Counted from the stretch's first letter, positions 1 to 9,185 are shown. The stretch is 64,000 nucleotides of DNA from Vibrio mediterranei (GCF_900088415.1 NZ_FLLQ01000001.1:62001-126000); one strand, 5' to 3'. Translations and numbers: made by a program. Notes: a model not told the origin generated them from the letters alone.

Positions 1-1008
1 CGTATCACTCTCAAGAGGATCGGCAGGCTGCCAATTCGCCATGTATTTCTTAACCAGTTCAATAAACTCATCTTTAATAGAGGAATGAACCAAAAGTCGT
101 GAACCTGCTGTACACACTTCCCCTTGGTTGTAACAGATAGCGGAGGCGGCGGTTGCAGCAGCTTTTTCTATATCTTTAACGTCGTGATGTACAATGTGGG
201 GGCTCTTGCCGCCACATTCCATAAATGCACGTTTTAGGTTGGATTCACCCGCGAAAGATAACAGCTTTTTACCTACGGCGGTTGAACCAGTAAAAGTGAT
301 ACAATCGACATCGTTGTGAAGCGCTAATGCTTGTCCTGCCTCATGGCCAAAGCCAGGTAGTACTTGAAACACTCCGTCTGGAATACCTGCTTGTTTGGCC
401 AAGTCGGCGAGCAAAATAGCGGTGAGAGGTGATTTCTCAGAAGGCTTCACAATAACTGAATTACCGGTTGCTAATGCGGGCCCAATCTTCCAAGCCGCCA
501 TAACTGTAGGGAAGTTCCAAGGTACGATTGCCGCAACGACACCTAGTGCCTCGTGAGTCACAAGTGCTAATGCTCCTTCTGTTACTGGGGCTACTTCATC
601 ATATACTTTGTCTATGGCTTCTGCGTTCCATTGAATGCAGCGCGCGGTAGCCGGCGCGTCATATCCCATTGCATCTGATATCGGTTTACCCATATCGAGT
701 GACTCGAGAAGGGCAAACTCTTCTTTATGTTCGTCAATGAGCTTAGCGTAGTTAAGTAGGATCGCTTTACGCTCTGCTGGTGGTAGACCGCACCAGACAC
801 GGCTCTCAAACGCTTGGCGAGCAGCATTTACGGCAATCTCAACATCTTTATCTGTGCAGCGGGCGACATGCGCCAATAGGTGACCTGTTGCCGGGTTAAT
901 GATTTCAAACGTATCGCCGGAGACTGAATCAACAAAGTGTCCGTTGATAAAGGCCTGAGTACGAAAACTCAACGCTTCGGCTTTATCATGCCAAGTCATA
1001 GTGTCCAT
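1..1008 (-). CDS. puuC: PuuC-like aldehyde dehydrogenase (partial, cut by window edge)
   Basis: NAD(P)+-dependent aldehyde dehydrogenase. By recall it is closest to PuuC/AldH, which oxidises gamma-glutamyl-gamma-aminobutyraldehyde in putrescine breakdown and also other aldehydes. Only the first 336 codons are present; the family has about 490-500 residues, so the C-terminus lies beyond base 1. The cofactor-site segment PWNFP is at residues 163-167, the general-base Glu is E264 in MECGGKSP, and the nucleophile is C299 in GEVCTAG. The ATG at 1008 follows an AAGAAGG ribosome site. The gene starts 17 nt after the puuR stop on the same strand, so the two are probably co-transcribed and repressed by PuuR. 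The substrate is inferred from the neighbours; a broader aldehyde range is possible. Confidence 0.8.
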   Translation of the reverse strand, partial: MDTMTWHDKAEALSFRTQAFINGHFVDSVSGDTFEIINPATGHLLAHVARCTDKDVEIAVNAARQAFESRVWCGLPPAERKAILLNYAKLIDEHKEEFALLESLDMGKPISDAMGYDAPATARCIQWNAEAIDKVYDEVAPVTEGALALVTHEALGVVAAIVPWNFPTVMAAWKIGPALATGNSVIVKPSEKSPLTAILLADLAKQAGIPDGVFQVLPGFGHEAGQALALHNDVDCITFTGSTAVGKKLLSFAGESNLKRAFMECGGKSPHIVHHDVKDIEKAAATAASAICYNQGEVCTAGSRLLVHSSIKDEFIELVKKYMANWQPADPLESDT

Positions 1009-1025
1009 ATTGTTTACCTTCTTCC

Positions 1026-1574
1026 TTAAAAACTGGCTGGTGAGTTTGCACTGACAATGATGCAATCAATATCAGAAGTATTTCTAAATCGGTGAGTACG
1101 TGTACTGTCGAAATAATAGCTGTCGCCTTCATGTAGAACGACGACTTCACTGTCGACCGTGAGCTCTAACTCGCCTTGAACAATAACACCGCATTCTTGA
1201 CCTTCGTGAGCGAGCATCTCATCTCCGGTGTCTGCACCTGGAGCGAGGGTTTCTCTCAACATGCCAATTTGCCTGTCGTCGTGATAGTGACCTATCTGGC
1301 GATAGCTGATCTTTCCTCGGCCTATTTCTGGTTGTTGCTGTTTGCGTGAAAAAAACTGATCAGGCTTTGGTTCATCAACAGCAAAAAACTCCGCCATAGA
1401 TGAAGGGATCTTGCTAAGTAGTTTACTCAGCGACGCGACAGAAGGGCTTACGGCGTTACTTTCAATCTGAGAAATGAATCCATTGGTCACGCCGGCTCTT
1501 TTGGCTAACTCACGCTGTGATAAGCCTGCACGTTCTCTTAGTGCTTTAAACCTTGGTCCTATTTCTGTTTCCAT
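1026..1574 (-). CDS. puuR: PuuR-like HTH/cupin transcriptional repressor
   Basis: Cytoplasmic repressor with an N-terminal XRE-type helix-turn-helix (about residues 8-62, core LSQRELAKRAGVTNGFISQI) and a C-terminal cupin sensor (about 107-180). The 182 aa length matches PuuR, which represses putrescine utilisation genes and is relieved by putrescine. It lies between a PuuC-like dehydrogenase on its own strand and a divergent amine/beta-alanine operon, as expected for local control of both. The intergenic space to the aminotransferase (1575-1811) contains the probable operators. The ATG at 1574 is the only good start. Other HTH-cupin regulators share this architecture, so the ligand is an inference. 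Confidence 0.85.
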   Translation of the reverse strand: METEIGPRFKALRERAGLSQRELAKRAGVTNGFISQIESNAVSPSVASLSKLLSKIPSSMAEFFAVDEPKPDQFFSRKQQQPEIGRGKISYRQIGHYHDDRQIGMLRETLAPGADTGDEMLAHEGQECGVIVQGELELTVDSEVVVLHEGDSYYFDSTRTHRFRNTSDIDCIIVSANSPASF

Positions 1575-1811
1575 TAGGCGAAATCTCCAACTCTTCCCTT
1601 TGTGATTAGTAAACTAAACACAATCCTAGCTCACTAAACAGAAAAAACCAGCAAATGTTTATAATTTAATCATTGAATAGGCAAATAAAACGTTATATAG
1701 TCAATTTTGTTCATTATTTAATAACATTGCATTTACATGTTGTAGTTCGAGTGTCTAGCGGTGTTTAGTAAAAGAAACAATGCTGTTCAGCATTTTTAGT
1801 TGGAGTGCACG
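1575..1811. promoter_or_regulatory. Divergent control region between puuR and the aminotransferase operon
   Basis: This 237 bp AT-rich gap separates two divergent operons. The nonamer GTGTTTAGT, or a close variant, occurs three times: 1613-1621 (reverse), 1632-1640 (reverse, TGTTTAGTG) and 1761-1769 (forward). A related GTGTCTAG sits 10 bp before the third copy. On the reverse strand, 1708-1722 reads ATTAAATAATGAACA, which resembles the 15 bp E. coli PuuR box as I recall it (AAAATATAATGAACA). Which of these elements PuuR binds here is not decided by the sequence. Confidence 0.5.
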
Positions 1812-3158
1812 ATGCAAGGTATAAACAAGCAAGGTACAACTAGTTCAGGAAATATGGATGCTTTTTGGATGCCGTTTACTGCTAACTCGCAGTTTAAATC
1901 AGCGCCACGCATGTTAGTTTCCGCTGAAGGGATGTACTACACGTCAGAAGATAAACGCAAGATACTCGATGGTACAGCAGGTCTATGGTGCTGTAATGCA
2001 GGACACGGGCGTCATGAAATCAGTGAAGCGGTGGCGAGTCAGATTCACAATCTAGACTTTGCGCCAACATTCCAAATGGGTCACCCATTGCCATTTGAAT
2101 TTGCTGAATCACTCTCAGAAATAGCGCCATCAGGTTTGAATCGCGTATTTTTCACTAACTCAGGTTCAGAATCTGTTGATACCGCATTAAAAATCGCGTT
2201 GGCTTATCAGAGATGCATTGGTCAGGGGACTCGTACGCGTCTAATTGGTCGAGAGCGTGGTTATCACGGTGTCGGGTTTGGTGGTATTTCCGTAGGTGGA
2301 ATTGTAAATAACCGCAAGACATTTGGTAGCTTGTTAACTGGTGTCGACCACCTTCCACATACATTGAGCATTGAAAATAGCGGCTTTAGTAAAGGGTTAC
2401 CTGATTATGATCCCGGCTGGGCAGAAAGCCTAAACAATATCGTTACTCTGCATGATGCAAGTAACATTGCTGCGGTTATTGTTGAGCCGATTGCAGGATC
2501 TACAGGGGTAATTCTTCCTCCTAAAGGTTACTTGAAACGTCTTCGTGAGATCTGTACTCAACATGGCATCCTATTAATATTTGATGAAGTTATTACTGGA
2601 TTTGGTCGCATCGGTAGTCCTTTCGCAGCGCAAGAGTTTGACGTCAAGCCTGACATTATTACTACCGCTAAAGGCTTAACTAATGGTGCTATTCCTATGG
2701 GAGCCGTTTTTGTCAGTGACGAGATTTACCAAGCGATGGTGGCTCCAGATAGTCAAGCTATCGAGTTGTTCCATGGTTACACCTATTCCGGCCATCCAGT
2801 AGCCGCAGCGGCTGGTTTAGCGACACTAGATATTTATCGCAATGAGAATCTCTATACACGAGCGGCTGAGCTCTCAGACTATTGGGAGCAAGCAGTCCAT
2901 AGCTTAAAAGGGCTACCTCACGTAAAAGACCTTCGCAACTATGGTTTGATTGCTGGTATTGAGTTGGAAGGAATTGCGGGTAAGCCAGGATCTAGAGCGT
3001 TCCAAGTCTTTACCAAGTGTTTCGAGAAGGGCGCACTGATTCGTGTCACTGGGGACATCATCGCGCTTTCTCCGCCGCTGATTATTGAGAAGCAGCATAT
3101 CGACGATTTATTTACTCTGATTGCAGACGTTTTGCAGAATATTGATTACAAGGAATAA
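1812..3158 (+). CDS. Omega-aminotransferase, beta-alanine:pyruvate type
   Basis: Class III PLP-dependent aminotransferase, 448 aa. It probably moves the amino group of beta-alanine (or a related omega-amine) to pyruvate, giving malonate semialdehyde. The PLP-binding segment NSGSES is at residues 116-121, the cofactor-contacting Asp is D258 in IFDEVITGFGR, and the Schiff-base lysine is K287 in TTAKGLTNG. A TTG at 1800 would add four residues, but the ATG at 1812 is preferred because GGAG ends 6 nt upstream. The next gene, mmsA, starts 4 nt after the stop, and MmsA would consume malonate semialdehyde. That link is the main reason for the beta-alanine call. A putrescine/pyruvate (SpuC-like) specificity remains possible. 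Confidence 0.8.
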   Translation: MQGINKQGTTSSGNMDAFWMPFTANSQFKSAPRMLVSAEGMYYTSEDKRKILDGTAGLWCCNAGHGRHEISEAVASQIHNLDFAPTFQMGHPLPFEFAESLSEIAPSGLNRVFFTNSGSESVDTALKIALAYQRCIGQGTRTRLIGRERGYHGVGFGGISVGGIVNNRKTFGSLLTGVDHLPHTLSIENSGFSKGLPDYDPGWAESLNNIVTLHDASNIAAVIVEPIAGSTGVILPPKGYLKRLREICTQHGILLIFDEVITGFGRIGSPFAAQEFDVKPDIITTAKGLTNGAIPMGAVFVSDEIYQAMVAPDSQAIELFHGYTYSGHPVAAAAGLATLDIYRNENLYTRAAELSDYWEQAVHSLKGLPHVKDLRNYGLIAGIELEGIAGKPGSRAFQVFTKCFEKGALIRVTGDIIALSPPLIIEKQHIDDLFTLIADVLQNIDYKE

Positions 3159-3162
3159 GACT

Positions 3163-4659
3163 ATGTCAGTTTTGGTATCTAATTTTATCAACGGCCAAAT
3201 GGTAGAGAGCCACAGCGGAAGAAACGCAGACTTGTTTAACCCGGCAAATGGTGAGTTGCGAGGACAAGTCCAACTATCAAGTGCTAATGAAGCGCTAGAA
3301 GCCGTGGCTGTGGCGAAAAAGGCGCAAGAGGCTTGGCAAGCAACACCACCACTGCAACGTGCTCGAGTTATGTTCAGATTCAAAGCTTTGCTTGAAGAAA
3401 ACGCAGATGAGCTCGCTACGTTAATTTCTACCGAGCATGGCAAAGTACACAGCGATGCACTAGGAGAACTGACACGTGGATTAGAAGTGGTTGAGTTTTC
3501 TTGTGGTATCCCACATCTGCTAAAAGGTGAACATTCACTTAATGTTGGACGCGAGATAGACAGCTATTCGTTAATGCAGCCAGTTGGCGTCTGCGTCGGT
3601 ATTACACCATTTAACTTCCCTGTAATGGTGCCGCTATGGATGATCCCAGTAGCGCTTGCCTGCGGAAACAGTTTTATCCTCAAACCATCTGAAAAAGATC
3701 CGAGTGCGTCTTTGAAGCTGGCAGAGTTGCTGAAACAAGCAGGTCTTCCTGATGGCGTTTTCAATGTTGTCCAAGGTGATAAAGAAGTGGTTGATGCGCT
3801 TCTTGAGTCACCAGACGTTGCAGCCGTGAGTTTCGTAGGTTCCACGCCGATCGCTGAAGCTATCTACAGCAAAGGAAGTGCAAATGGCAAACGAGTTCAA
3901 GCGTTAGGCGGAGCTAAGAACCACTTAGTTGTTATGCCTGATGCTGACCTTGAAGGGGCGACAAATGCTATTATGGGAGCGGCGTATGGTGCGGCGGGAG
4001 AGCGTTGTATGGCTATCTCCGTGGCGGTTGCTGTTGGTGATGAAACTGCCGACCGATTGGTGGCACAGCTGAAACAAAAAGTGGAAGCATTGCGCGTAGG
4101 CCCAGGGCTGGGAGTATCACCTGAAAACGAAATGGGTCCATTGGTGAGCGAGCCTCACATGAACAAGGTTACGGAATACATTCAAAGTGGTGTTGACCAA
4201 GGCGCAACGCTTGTAGTGGACGGGCGTGGCATCAATACCTCTGCTCCAGGTTACTTTGTAGGCGGGACGTTATTTGACAATGTTACTCCAGACATGACCA
4301 TTTATAACGAAGAGATTTTTGGTCCCGTATTGTCGGTAGTGCGTGCCAAAGATTATCAAGAAGCACTGCAACTTATTAATGAGCACGAATTCGGTAATGG
4401 TACTGCGATTTTCACTCGTGATGGTGATACCGCGCGCGACTTCTCAGAAAAAGTAGAAATCGGTATGGTAGGGGTTAACGTGCCAATTCCAGTGCCAATG
4501 GCATTTCATAGCTTTGGTGGTTGGAAGCGCTCAATCTTTGGACCTCTCAATGTTCATGGCAATGATGGCGTGCGCTTCTATACTCGTATGAAGACGGTTA
4601 CTGCTCGCTGGCCTAAAGGGCAAAGAGAAAGTGAATTTGTAATGCCAACAATGAAGTAG
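3163..4659 (+). CDS. mmsA: CoA-acylating (methyl)malonate-semialdehyde dehydrogenase
   Basis: MmsA/IolA-type dehydrogenase that converts malonate semialdehyde, CoA and NAD+ to acetyl-CoA, CO2 and NADH (propionyl-CoA from the methyl form). It has 498 aa, the usual size. The catalytic Cys is C282 in GERCMAIS. The position that is Glu in hydrolytic aldehyde dehydrogenases reads GGAKNH, as is typical of this CoA-dependent branch. The ATG at 3163 is chosen over an upstream TTG at 3121 because AAGGA lies just before it and the longer form would overlap the previous gene by 38 nt. Second gene of the operon, with the upstream aminotransferase supplying the substrate. Confidence 0.88.
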   Translation: MSVLVSNFINGQMVESHSGRNADLFNPANGELRGQVQLSSANEALEAVAVAKKAQEAWQATPPLQRARVMFRFKALLEENADELATLISTEHGKVHSDALGELTRGLEVVEFSCGIPHLLKGEHSLNVGREIDSYSLMQPVGVCVGITPFNFPVMVPLWMIPVALACGNSFILKPSEKDPSASLKLAELLKQAGLPDGVFNVVQGDKEVVDALLESPDVAAVSFVGSTPIAEAIYSKGSANGKRVQALGGAKNHLVVMPDADLEGATNAIMGAAYGAAGERCMAISVAVAVGDETADRLVAQLKQKVEALRVGPGLGVSPENEMGPLVSEPHMNKVTEYIQSGVDQGATLVVDGRGINTSAPGYFVGGTLFDNVTPDMTIYNEEIFGPVLSVVRAKDYQEALQLINEHEFGNGTAIFTRDGDTARDFSEKVEIGMVGVNVPIPVPMAFHSFGGWKRSIFGPLNVHGNDGVRFYTRMKTVTARWPKGQRESEFVMPTMK

Positions 4660-4666
4660 GTGATAG

Positions 4667-5407
4667 ATGAAGATAGGGATATTAACGTGCGGCCATGTGG
4701 ACTCGCCATTATCAGATGACCATGGTCAATACGCAGACATGATTGAGGCCTCTCTCTATGAGGTCAACAATGAGTTCACTTTTCAGAACTACGATGCGAC
4801 AAAAGGAGAGTTACCTCATCATGATGAATGCCATGGGTTTATAATCACAGGTAGTGTACACAATGCTTACGATAATCATCCCTGGATTCTCAAACTCATG
4901 GACTGGATAACGCGCTGTGAAGCTCGTCGACGTCCACTAGTAGGCATCTGTTTTGGACATCAGGTTATTGCGAGGGCTCTCGGCGGCAAGGTGCAAAAAT
5001 CGGAAAAAGGGTGGGGACTTGGCAGCTATGAAGTTCAAATTACCGCTCAGAAGAAATGGATGAATCTCTCTGTAGACTCTGCGCGTCTATTAGTGAGTCA
5101 TCAAGACCAAGTGATTATTGTCCCTGGCGGCGTGAAAGTTATTGCTACTAATGATTTTTGCCCCAACTTTATGCTTGTGAAGGATAATCATATATTCACA
5201 GTCCAAGGACATCCTGAGTTTAGCTCCAGCTTTACAGAAAAATTGGTGGAGAAGCGTAAGCATCTCCTAACGCCTCAGCATTATGACCAAGCGTTTATTG
5301 AAATAAACAAAGCACAAGACTCTGCGTTAATACTGCATTGGATTGATAATTTCTTTGTAATGGCGCAGCAAGGTAAATATGCTGAAAACTTGCAACAAGC
5401 CGTGTAG
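4667..5407 (+). CDS. Class I glutamine amidotransferase-like protein
   Basis: A 246 aa protein with the class I glutamine amidotransferase fold. The triad is visible as C95 in GICFGHQ, H182 and E184 in VQGHPEF. It starts 7 nt after the mmsA stop and is the last gene before a strong terminator. Stand-alone members with this motif set (GMP-synthase-glutaminase-like) are often found in amine catabolic operons, where they may hydrolyse gamma-glutamyl conjugates. It is not the PuuD (C26) type by motif, so the substrate is unknown. A role in removing gamma-glutamyl groups is inferred from the PuuR context only. Confidence 0.75.
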   Translation: MKIGILTCGHVDSPLSDDHGQYADMIEASLYEVNNEFTFQNYDATKGELPHHDECHGFIITGSVHNAYDNHPWILKLMDWITRCEARRRPLVGICFGHQVIARALGGKVQKSEKGWGLGSYEVQITAQKKWMNLSVDSARLLVSHQDQVIIVPGGVKVIATNDFCPNFMLVKDNHIFTVQGHPEFSSSFTEKLVEKRKHLLTPQHYDQAFIEINKAQDSALILHWIDNFFVMAQQGKYAENLQQAV

Positions 5408-5423
5408 CGGCAATTAGGAAAGT

Positions 5424-5452
5424 AAAAAAGAGCTCATTATGAGCTCTTTTTT
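5424..5452 (+). terminator. Rho-independent terminator after the aminotransferase operon
   Basis: A near-perfect hairpin with a 12 bp stem (AAAAAGAGCTCA / TGAGCTCTTTTT) and a 3 nt loop ends in a run of six T. The A-run on the other side allows it to work on both strands. Confidence 0.9.
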
Positions 5453-5459
5453 AGGTAAG

Positions 5460-5560
5460 TTATAAAAGCGAGTTTTAGACTCCGTCGCTGAAATAGGCGT
5501 CACCCCTTCGCAGGCAGGGAGCCACTCACAACTCGTGTCGGGCTCTGAGCATTCTTATCT
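5460..5560. other. Structured intergenic element, unidentified
   Basis: This GC-richer stretch in an otherwise AT-rich gap has nested inverted repeats. GAGCC/GGCTC at 5519-5549 encloses CAC/GTG. Before it lies CCCCTTCG...CAGGCAGGG, which can pair CCCT with AGGG. It could be a small RNA, the leader of a neighbouring gene, or a copy of a dispersed palindromic element. I compared it by memory with glycine, c-di-GMP, SAH and lysine riboswitches and it fits none. No second copy was noticed in the window. Confidence 0.3.
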
Positions 5561-5604
5561 TAATTACTAAACGTACCGTGGAATAACGGTTTGTATAACG
5601 ACGC

Positions 5605-5964
5605 CTAAGCAAACTCTTGTTGCAGATAAGAAACAATGTCGGAAGACTCATACATCCATTTCTCTTCACCACCTTGAGTGATCTTCAGACAAGGTACTTT
5701 TACTTTACCGCCACCCGCTAGCAGCTCGTCACGCGCAACTGAGTCATTTTTAGCATCTTTCAACGCAATGTTGACTGATTGACGTTTCATTTCTCTACGT
5801 ACTTTCACACAAAAGGGACACGCTTCAAATTGATAGAGCTGCATAGTTTGCGCTTTTTGATCGGCTTGTTGCTGTGCTTCAGGCGTGCGTTTAACGCCAC
5901 GCGGAGAGAAAACGAAATTTAATAGCAGTATGATTTTACCAAGAATAATACGGATGAACTTCAT
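5605..5964 (-). CDS. Membrane-anchored glutaredoxin-like protein
   Basis: A 119 aa thiol-redox protein. Residues about 3-19 form a hydrophobic anchor (IRIILGKIILLLNFVF), followed by a short linker and a glutaredoxin domain with the active site CPFC (residues 50-53) and the expected Val-Pro motif KVPCL. The glutathione-binding C-terminal segment YESSDIVSYL is present. It probably sits at the inner membrane; orientation is not clear from sequence. Single gene, ATG at 5964, about 100 nt downstream of the norR stop on the same strand. Its protein partner is unknown. Confidence 0.8.
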   Translation of the reverse strand: MKFIRIILGKIILLLNFVFSPRGVKRTPEAQQQADQKAQTMQLYQFEACPFCVKVRREMKRQSVNIALKDAKNDSVARDELLAGGGKVKVPCLKITQGGEEKWMYESSDIVSYLQQEFA

Positions 5965-6071
5965 AAATAACCTGTTGAGCAGTCTTGTTGTTTTTAGAAA
6001 ATTATAATGACGGTATGCGAGACATACCGTCGAATATTAACATCTTATTTACGATTCTGGTACGGTTAACA

Positions 6072-7655
6072 TTAACTGCGAGAAAGGGTATGGCTTTTGG
6101 TCACACTAATTCCCAATCGTTTCGATAAGCGAATCAAGTTAGCTCGATCAGTTTTAAGGACCCTGCTTGCCTTAGCCCAGTTATACTCGCATTCAATTAA
6201 GGCATTGGATATCAAGCTTCTTTGATATTCTTCGGTGGACTCTCGAATGCCTTTCGAGTGGTCAATCACTGGAGCGCTTGTTTTACTTTGTTTGGTCGGA
6301 GTGATGCGGCTTTCATCGTCAAAATGTCCACAGTCGTCAATGCTTACGGTGACCACCTTCTTATCAAACAGCCTTGCTTTAGCTTTCAGAGCTGCTCGGT
6401 TAATAACATGTTCTAGTTCTCGAACATTACCGGGCCATGAATAGCGGTTCAAATGAGATACGACATTTGGACTTAGCTTGATTTGGTTAATGCCAAGCTT
6501 ACGTCGAGCTTGCTCCAGAAAGAAACCAGCCAGTAACTCTATATCGCCGTTTCTTTCACGCAATGGCGGTACAGAAATTGGGTAAACACTGAGTCGGTGA
6601 TAAAGGTCTGCGCGGAACTTACCTTGTTCAACTTCTTCCTTGAGTTCACGGTTGGTTGCGGCGAGGACTCTAACATTGATCTTTTGAATCTCATCCTTAC
6701 CAACGGGTTGTATTTCGTTATTCTGTAATGCTCGTAAAAGCTTACTCTGTGCAGCAAGTGGGAGCTCGCCAATTTCATCCAAAAATAGTGTCCCGCCATC
6801 GGCTAGCGCAAATTTACCCATGCGATTTTTATCTGCACCCGTGAACGCCCCTTTTACATGACCAAATAACTCACTCTCGATGAGGTTTTCAGGAATTGCC
6901 GCACAGTTAACATAGACTAACGGGTTCTGTCGGCGAGTTGATTGGTAATGTAGATTACGTGCCACCAACTCTTTACCAACACCGGTCTCACCATGAATTA
7001 AGATATTAAAATCTGATGGCGCGACAATTTCGATATCGGATTTCAACACGCGCATTAACTCGCTATCACCGATCATATCGCTGCCATCTCGTTCCCAAGC
7101 TTCGACGTTGAGTTCTTCAAGCAGTTGTTTGGATTGTTTGGCTTGGTATTCCAGCTGAGAGAAAGTTAGTGCCATTTTTAATGTGGATGCAGCAATGGCA
7201 GATAATACTTCTAGGCTGCGCGTTGGAATGTGGTCAAAAGCATTAGTCCCTAGGCTATCGAGGGTGAGGGCTCCCAACATCTTGTCGCCAAAAATCAAAG
7301 GCAAACCCATACAAGAGTGCATTGGAAGATCGCCATGGTGGTCAATGAGCAAGCCGTCAAATGGGTCAGGCAACTCAGAATCGGCGTCAAAGATAACCGG
7401 AGATGTGGATGCGCAAATCTGAGCGAATCTTGGATGTTCACGAATAACGAACCTGCGCCCTAGAGTATCGCGGCCTAAGCCCTGCATCGCGAGAGGAACA
7501 AGCGTATCACCTTGAAGTGATAACAAGGCAACACAGTCACACATGATGGTTTTTCTGATGGTATTGATAAGCGAATCGAAGCGTTCTTGGTCGTTATTGC
7601 TGCTGGCTAGGCCAATAGTCAGCTCCATTAAGTTGGAAGGAGAAATGTCTTGCAT
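6072..7655 (-). CDS. norR: Nitric oxide-responsive sigma-54 activator NorR
   Basis: A 527 aa enhancer-binding protein with an N-terminal GAF domain holding a non-haem iron NO sensor (about residues 20-165; conserved [11 protein letters not shown] near 91-101), a central AAA+ domain (Walker A GETGVGKE at 222-229, sigma-54 contact loop GAFTGA at 269-274) and a C-terminal Fis-type helix-turn-helix. NO relieves GAF repression so that the ATPase can open the sigma-54 promoter of the divergent gene. That gene is hmp here, whereas E. coli uses norVW. The intervening 303 bp carry NorR sites and a sigma-54 promoter facing hmp. Confidence 0.95.
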   Translation of the reverse strand: MQDISPSNLMELTIGLASSNNDQERFDSLINTIRKTIMCDCVALLSLQGDTLVPLAMQGLGRDTLGRRFVIREHPRFAQICASTSPVIFDADSELPDPFDGLLIDHHGDLPMHSCMGLPLIFGDKMLGALTLDSLGTNAFDHIPTRSLEVLSAIAASTLKMALTFSQLEYQAKQSKQLLEELNVEAWERDGSDMIGDSELMRVLKSDIEIVAPSDFNILIHGETGVGKELVARNLHYQSTRRQNPLVYVNCAAIPENLIESELFGHVKGAFTGADKNRMGKFALADGGTLFLDEIGELPLAAQSKLLRALQNNEIQPVGKDEIQKINVRVLAATNRELKEEVEQGKFRADLYHRLSVYPISVPPLRERNGDIELLAGFFLEQARRKLGINQIKLSPNVVSHLNRYSWPGNVRELEHVINRAALKAKARLFDKKVVTVSIDDCGHFDDESRITPTKQSKTSAPVIDHSKGIRESTEEYQRSLISNALIECEYNWAKASRVLKTDRANLIRLSKRLGISVTKSHTLSRS

Positions 7656-7699
7656 AGGAGATTACAACTTATGGTAATGAGTATGCTAGGCATTATAGA

Positions 7700-7734
7700 G
7701 TCATATTGACCTAAATTAAAGCAGTCATTTTGAC
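7700..7734 (+). promoter_or_regulatory. NorR enhancer sites upstream of hmp
   Basis: Two near-identical dyads fit the NorR consensus GT-N7-AC: GTCATATTGAC at 7700-7710 and GTCATTTTGAC at 7724-7734, spaced 24 bp start to start. A weak third candidate, GTTAACTCTTGA, begins at 7747, close to the expected next 24 bp step. They lie about 55-90 bp before the sigma-54 promoter, a normal enhancer position. Confidence 0.8.
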
Positions 7735-7787
7735 TGATATTTAATAGTTAACTCTTGAATAAGCGAGAGTTTTTAAGGATTTCAAAA

Positions 7788-7806
7788 TTGGCACGCTCTG
7801 TGCTTT
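7788..7806 (+). promoter_or_regulatory. Sigma-54 promoter of hmp
   Basis: TTGGCACGCTCTGTGCTTT has the invariant GG (7790-7791) and GC (7802-7803) separated by exactly 10 nt, matching the -24/-12 consensus TGGCAC-N5-TTGCW with one mismatch. Transcription would start near 7815, leaving a leader of about 145 nt before hmp. Confidence 0.85.
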
Positions 7807-7958
7807 GTAGGTATTCGTTGAAAAACAAATAAGTGTGATTCTCAACTCGCACTATACCTGAGAGAAATATCTCAAGGGATACAACTAAAACTATAAAAAA
7901 ACAATATGAGGCAGTCGAAGTTCGTACTGTAAAAGTCTAAGCCTTCTAGGGAGCGTAT

Positions 7959-9158
7959 ATGCTAAATAACAACCATATCGAAATCATCAAGAGCACAATT
8001 CCATTACTTGAGTCTGCAGGCCCTGCTTTAACTCAGCATTTCTATCAAAGAATGTTCTCTCACAACCCTGAGCTGAAGGACATCTTCAATATGACGCACC
8101 AAAAGACAGGGCGTCAAAGTGTTGCTCTATTCGAAGCTGTTGCTGCGTATGCTAAAAATATTGAAAACTTAGCGGCGCTTACTACAGCCGTTGAACGTAT
8201 CGCGCACAAACATACTAGTTTTAATATCAAAGCAGAACACTATCAAATCGTTGGTCACCACCTCATTGAGACCTTAAGAGAGCTGGCGCCAGATGCGTTT
8301 ACCAAAGAAGTTGAAGAAGCTTGGACTGAAGCTTACCTATTCTTAGCGCAAATCTTTATTGATCGTGAGGAAGAGCTATACCAGTTGCGTGAAAAGGCGA
8401 CCGGTGGATGGCGCGGTACTCGCCGATTTGTGGTAACTGATAAAAAGCCTGAATCTGAGTTGGTTATGAGTTTTGTCCTTACTCCAGAAGATGGCGGCAA
8501 AGTCCTTGATTATGAAGTAGGGCAGTACCTAGGTGTACAGGTCACACCTTCAAAAGGTGAGAATGTAGAAATTCGCCAGTATTCACTTTCCCAAGCTCCA
8601 AATGGTGAAAATTACCGAATTTCTGTCAAGAAGGAAGGTAATAACAGCGACCAGTTAGGTTTGGTATCTCACTATTTGCATGATGAAGTGGAAGTGGGTA
8701 CGGTGATCGAAATACTGCCTCCTGCAGGGGACTTCTTCTACAAAGAAGTTAATAAGCCGGTCGTTCTGATTTCTGCAGGTGTTGGCTGTACGCCAATGCA
8801 AGCAATGCTTCAACAGTTGGCAAAGGATGGCAAGTCCGATCCTGTTACCTATTTGCATGCCTGTGAAAACGAACAGCAACATTCTTTCATTGATGAGGTA
8901 GATACCATCGTATCAGCAAAAGGTTGGAACCATAGAGTGTGGTATCGTGAACCACTTAATGCAGAGGGTATCAATAATTCGAGCACAGGTTTAATGGATC
9001 TAGCACAAATCAAAGATTCTCTTCCAACGAACTTTGGGCACTTCTATACCTGCGGCCCAGTAGTCTTTATGGACCATGTTGTGAAGCAACTTGAATCGAT
9101 TGGCGTTGAGCGAGACAGAATTCACTACGAGGTATTCGGACCTCACGCCAACCTTTAA
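7959..9158 (+). CDS. hmp: Flavohaemoprotein, nitric oxide dioxygenase
   Basis: Hmp oxidises NO to nitrate using O2 and NAD(P)H. The 399 aa length matches the family. Domains in order: a globin (about residues 1-138, proximal His in ERIAHKHTSF), an FAD-binding domain (RQYSLS) and an NAD(P)H-binding domain (GVGCTPMQAM). The C-terminal YEVFGPH is typical. An AGGGAGCG ribosome site precedes the ATG. The gene is alone in its transcript and faces the YaeQ pair tail to tail. Expression should depend on NorR and sigma-54, which together detect NO. Confidence 0.96.
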   Translation: MLNNNHIEIIKSTIPLLESAGPALTQHFYQRMFSHNPELKDIFNMTHQKTGRQSVALFEAVAAYAKNIENLAALTTAVERIAHKHTSFNIKAEHYQIVGHHLIETLRELAPDAFTKEVEEAWTEAYLFLAQIFIDREEELYQLREKATGGWRGTRRFVVTDKKPESELVMSFVLTPEDGGKVLDYEVGQYLGVQVTPSKGENVEIRQYSLSQAPNGENYRISVKKEGNNSDQLGLVSHYLHDEVEVGTVIEILPPAGDFFYKEVNKPVVLISAGVGCTPMQAMLQQLAKDGKSDPVTYLHACENEQQHSFIDEVDTIVSAKGWNHRVWYREPLNAEGINNSSTGLMDLAQIKDSLPTNFGHFYTCGPVVFMDHVVKQLESIGVERDRIHYEVFGPHANL

Positions 9159-9185
9159 TCGCCGCTAACGAGTTGATTCAGCTCG

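Noticed and set aside
5460..5560. Glycine, c-di-GMP, SAH or lysine riboswitch
   Set aside because: The core motifs of these classes, as I remember them, are not present, and the element is not upstream of a suitable gene.
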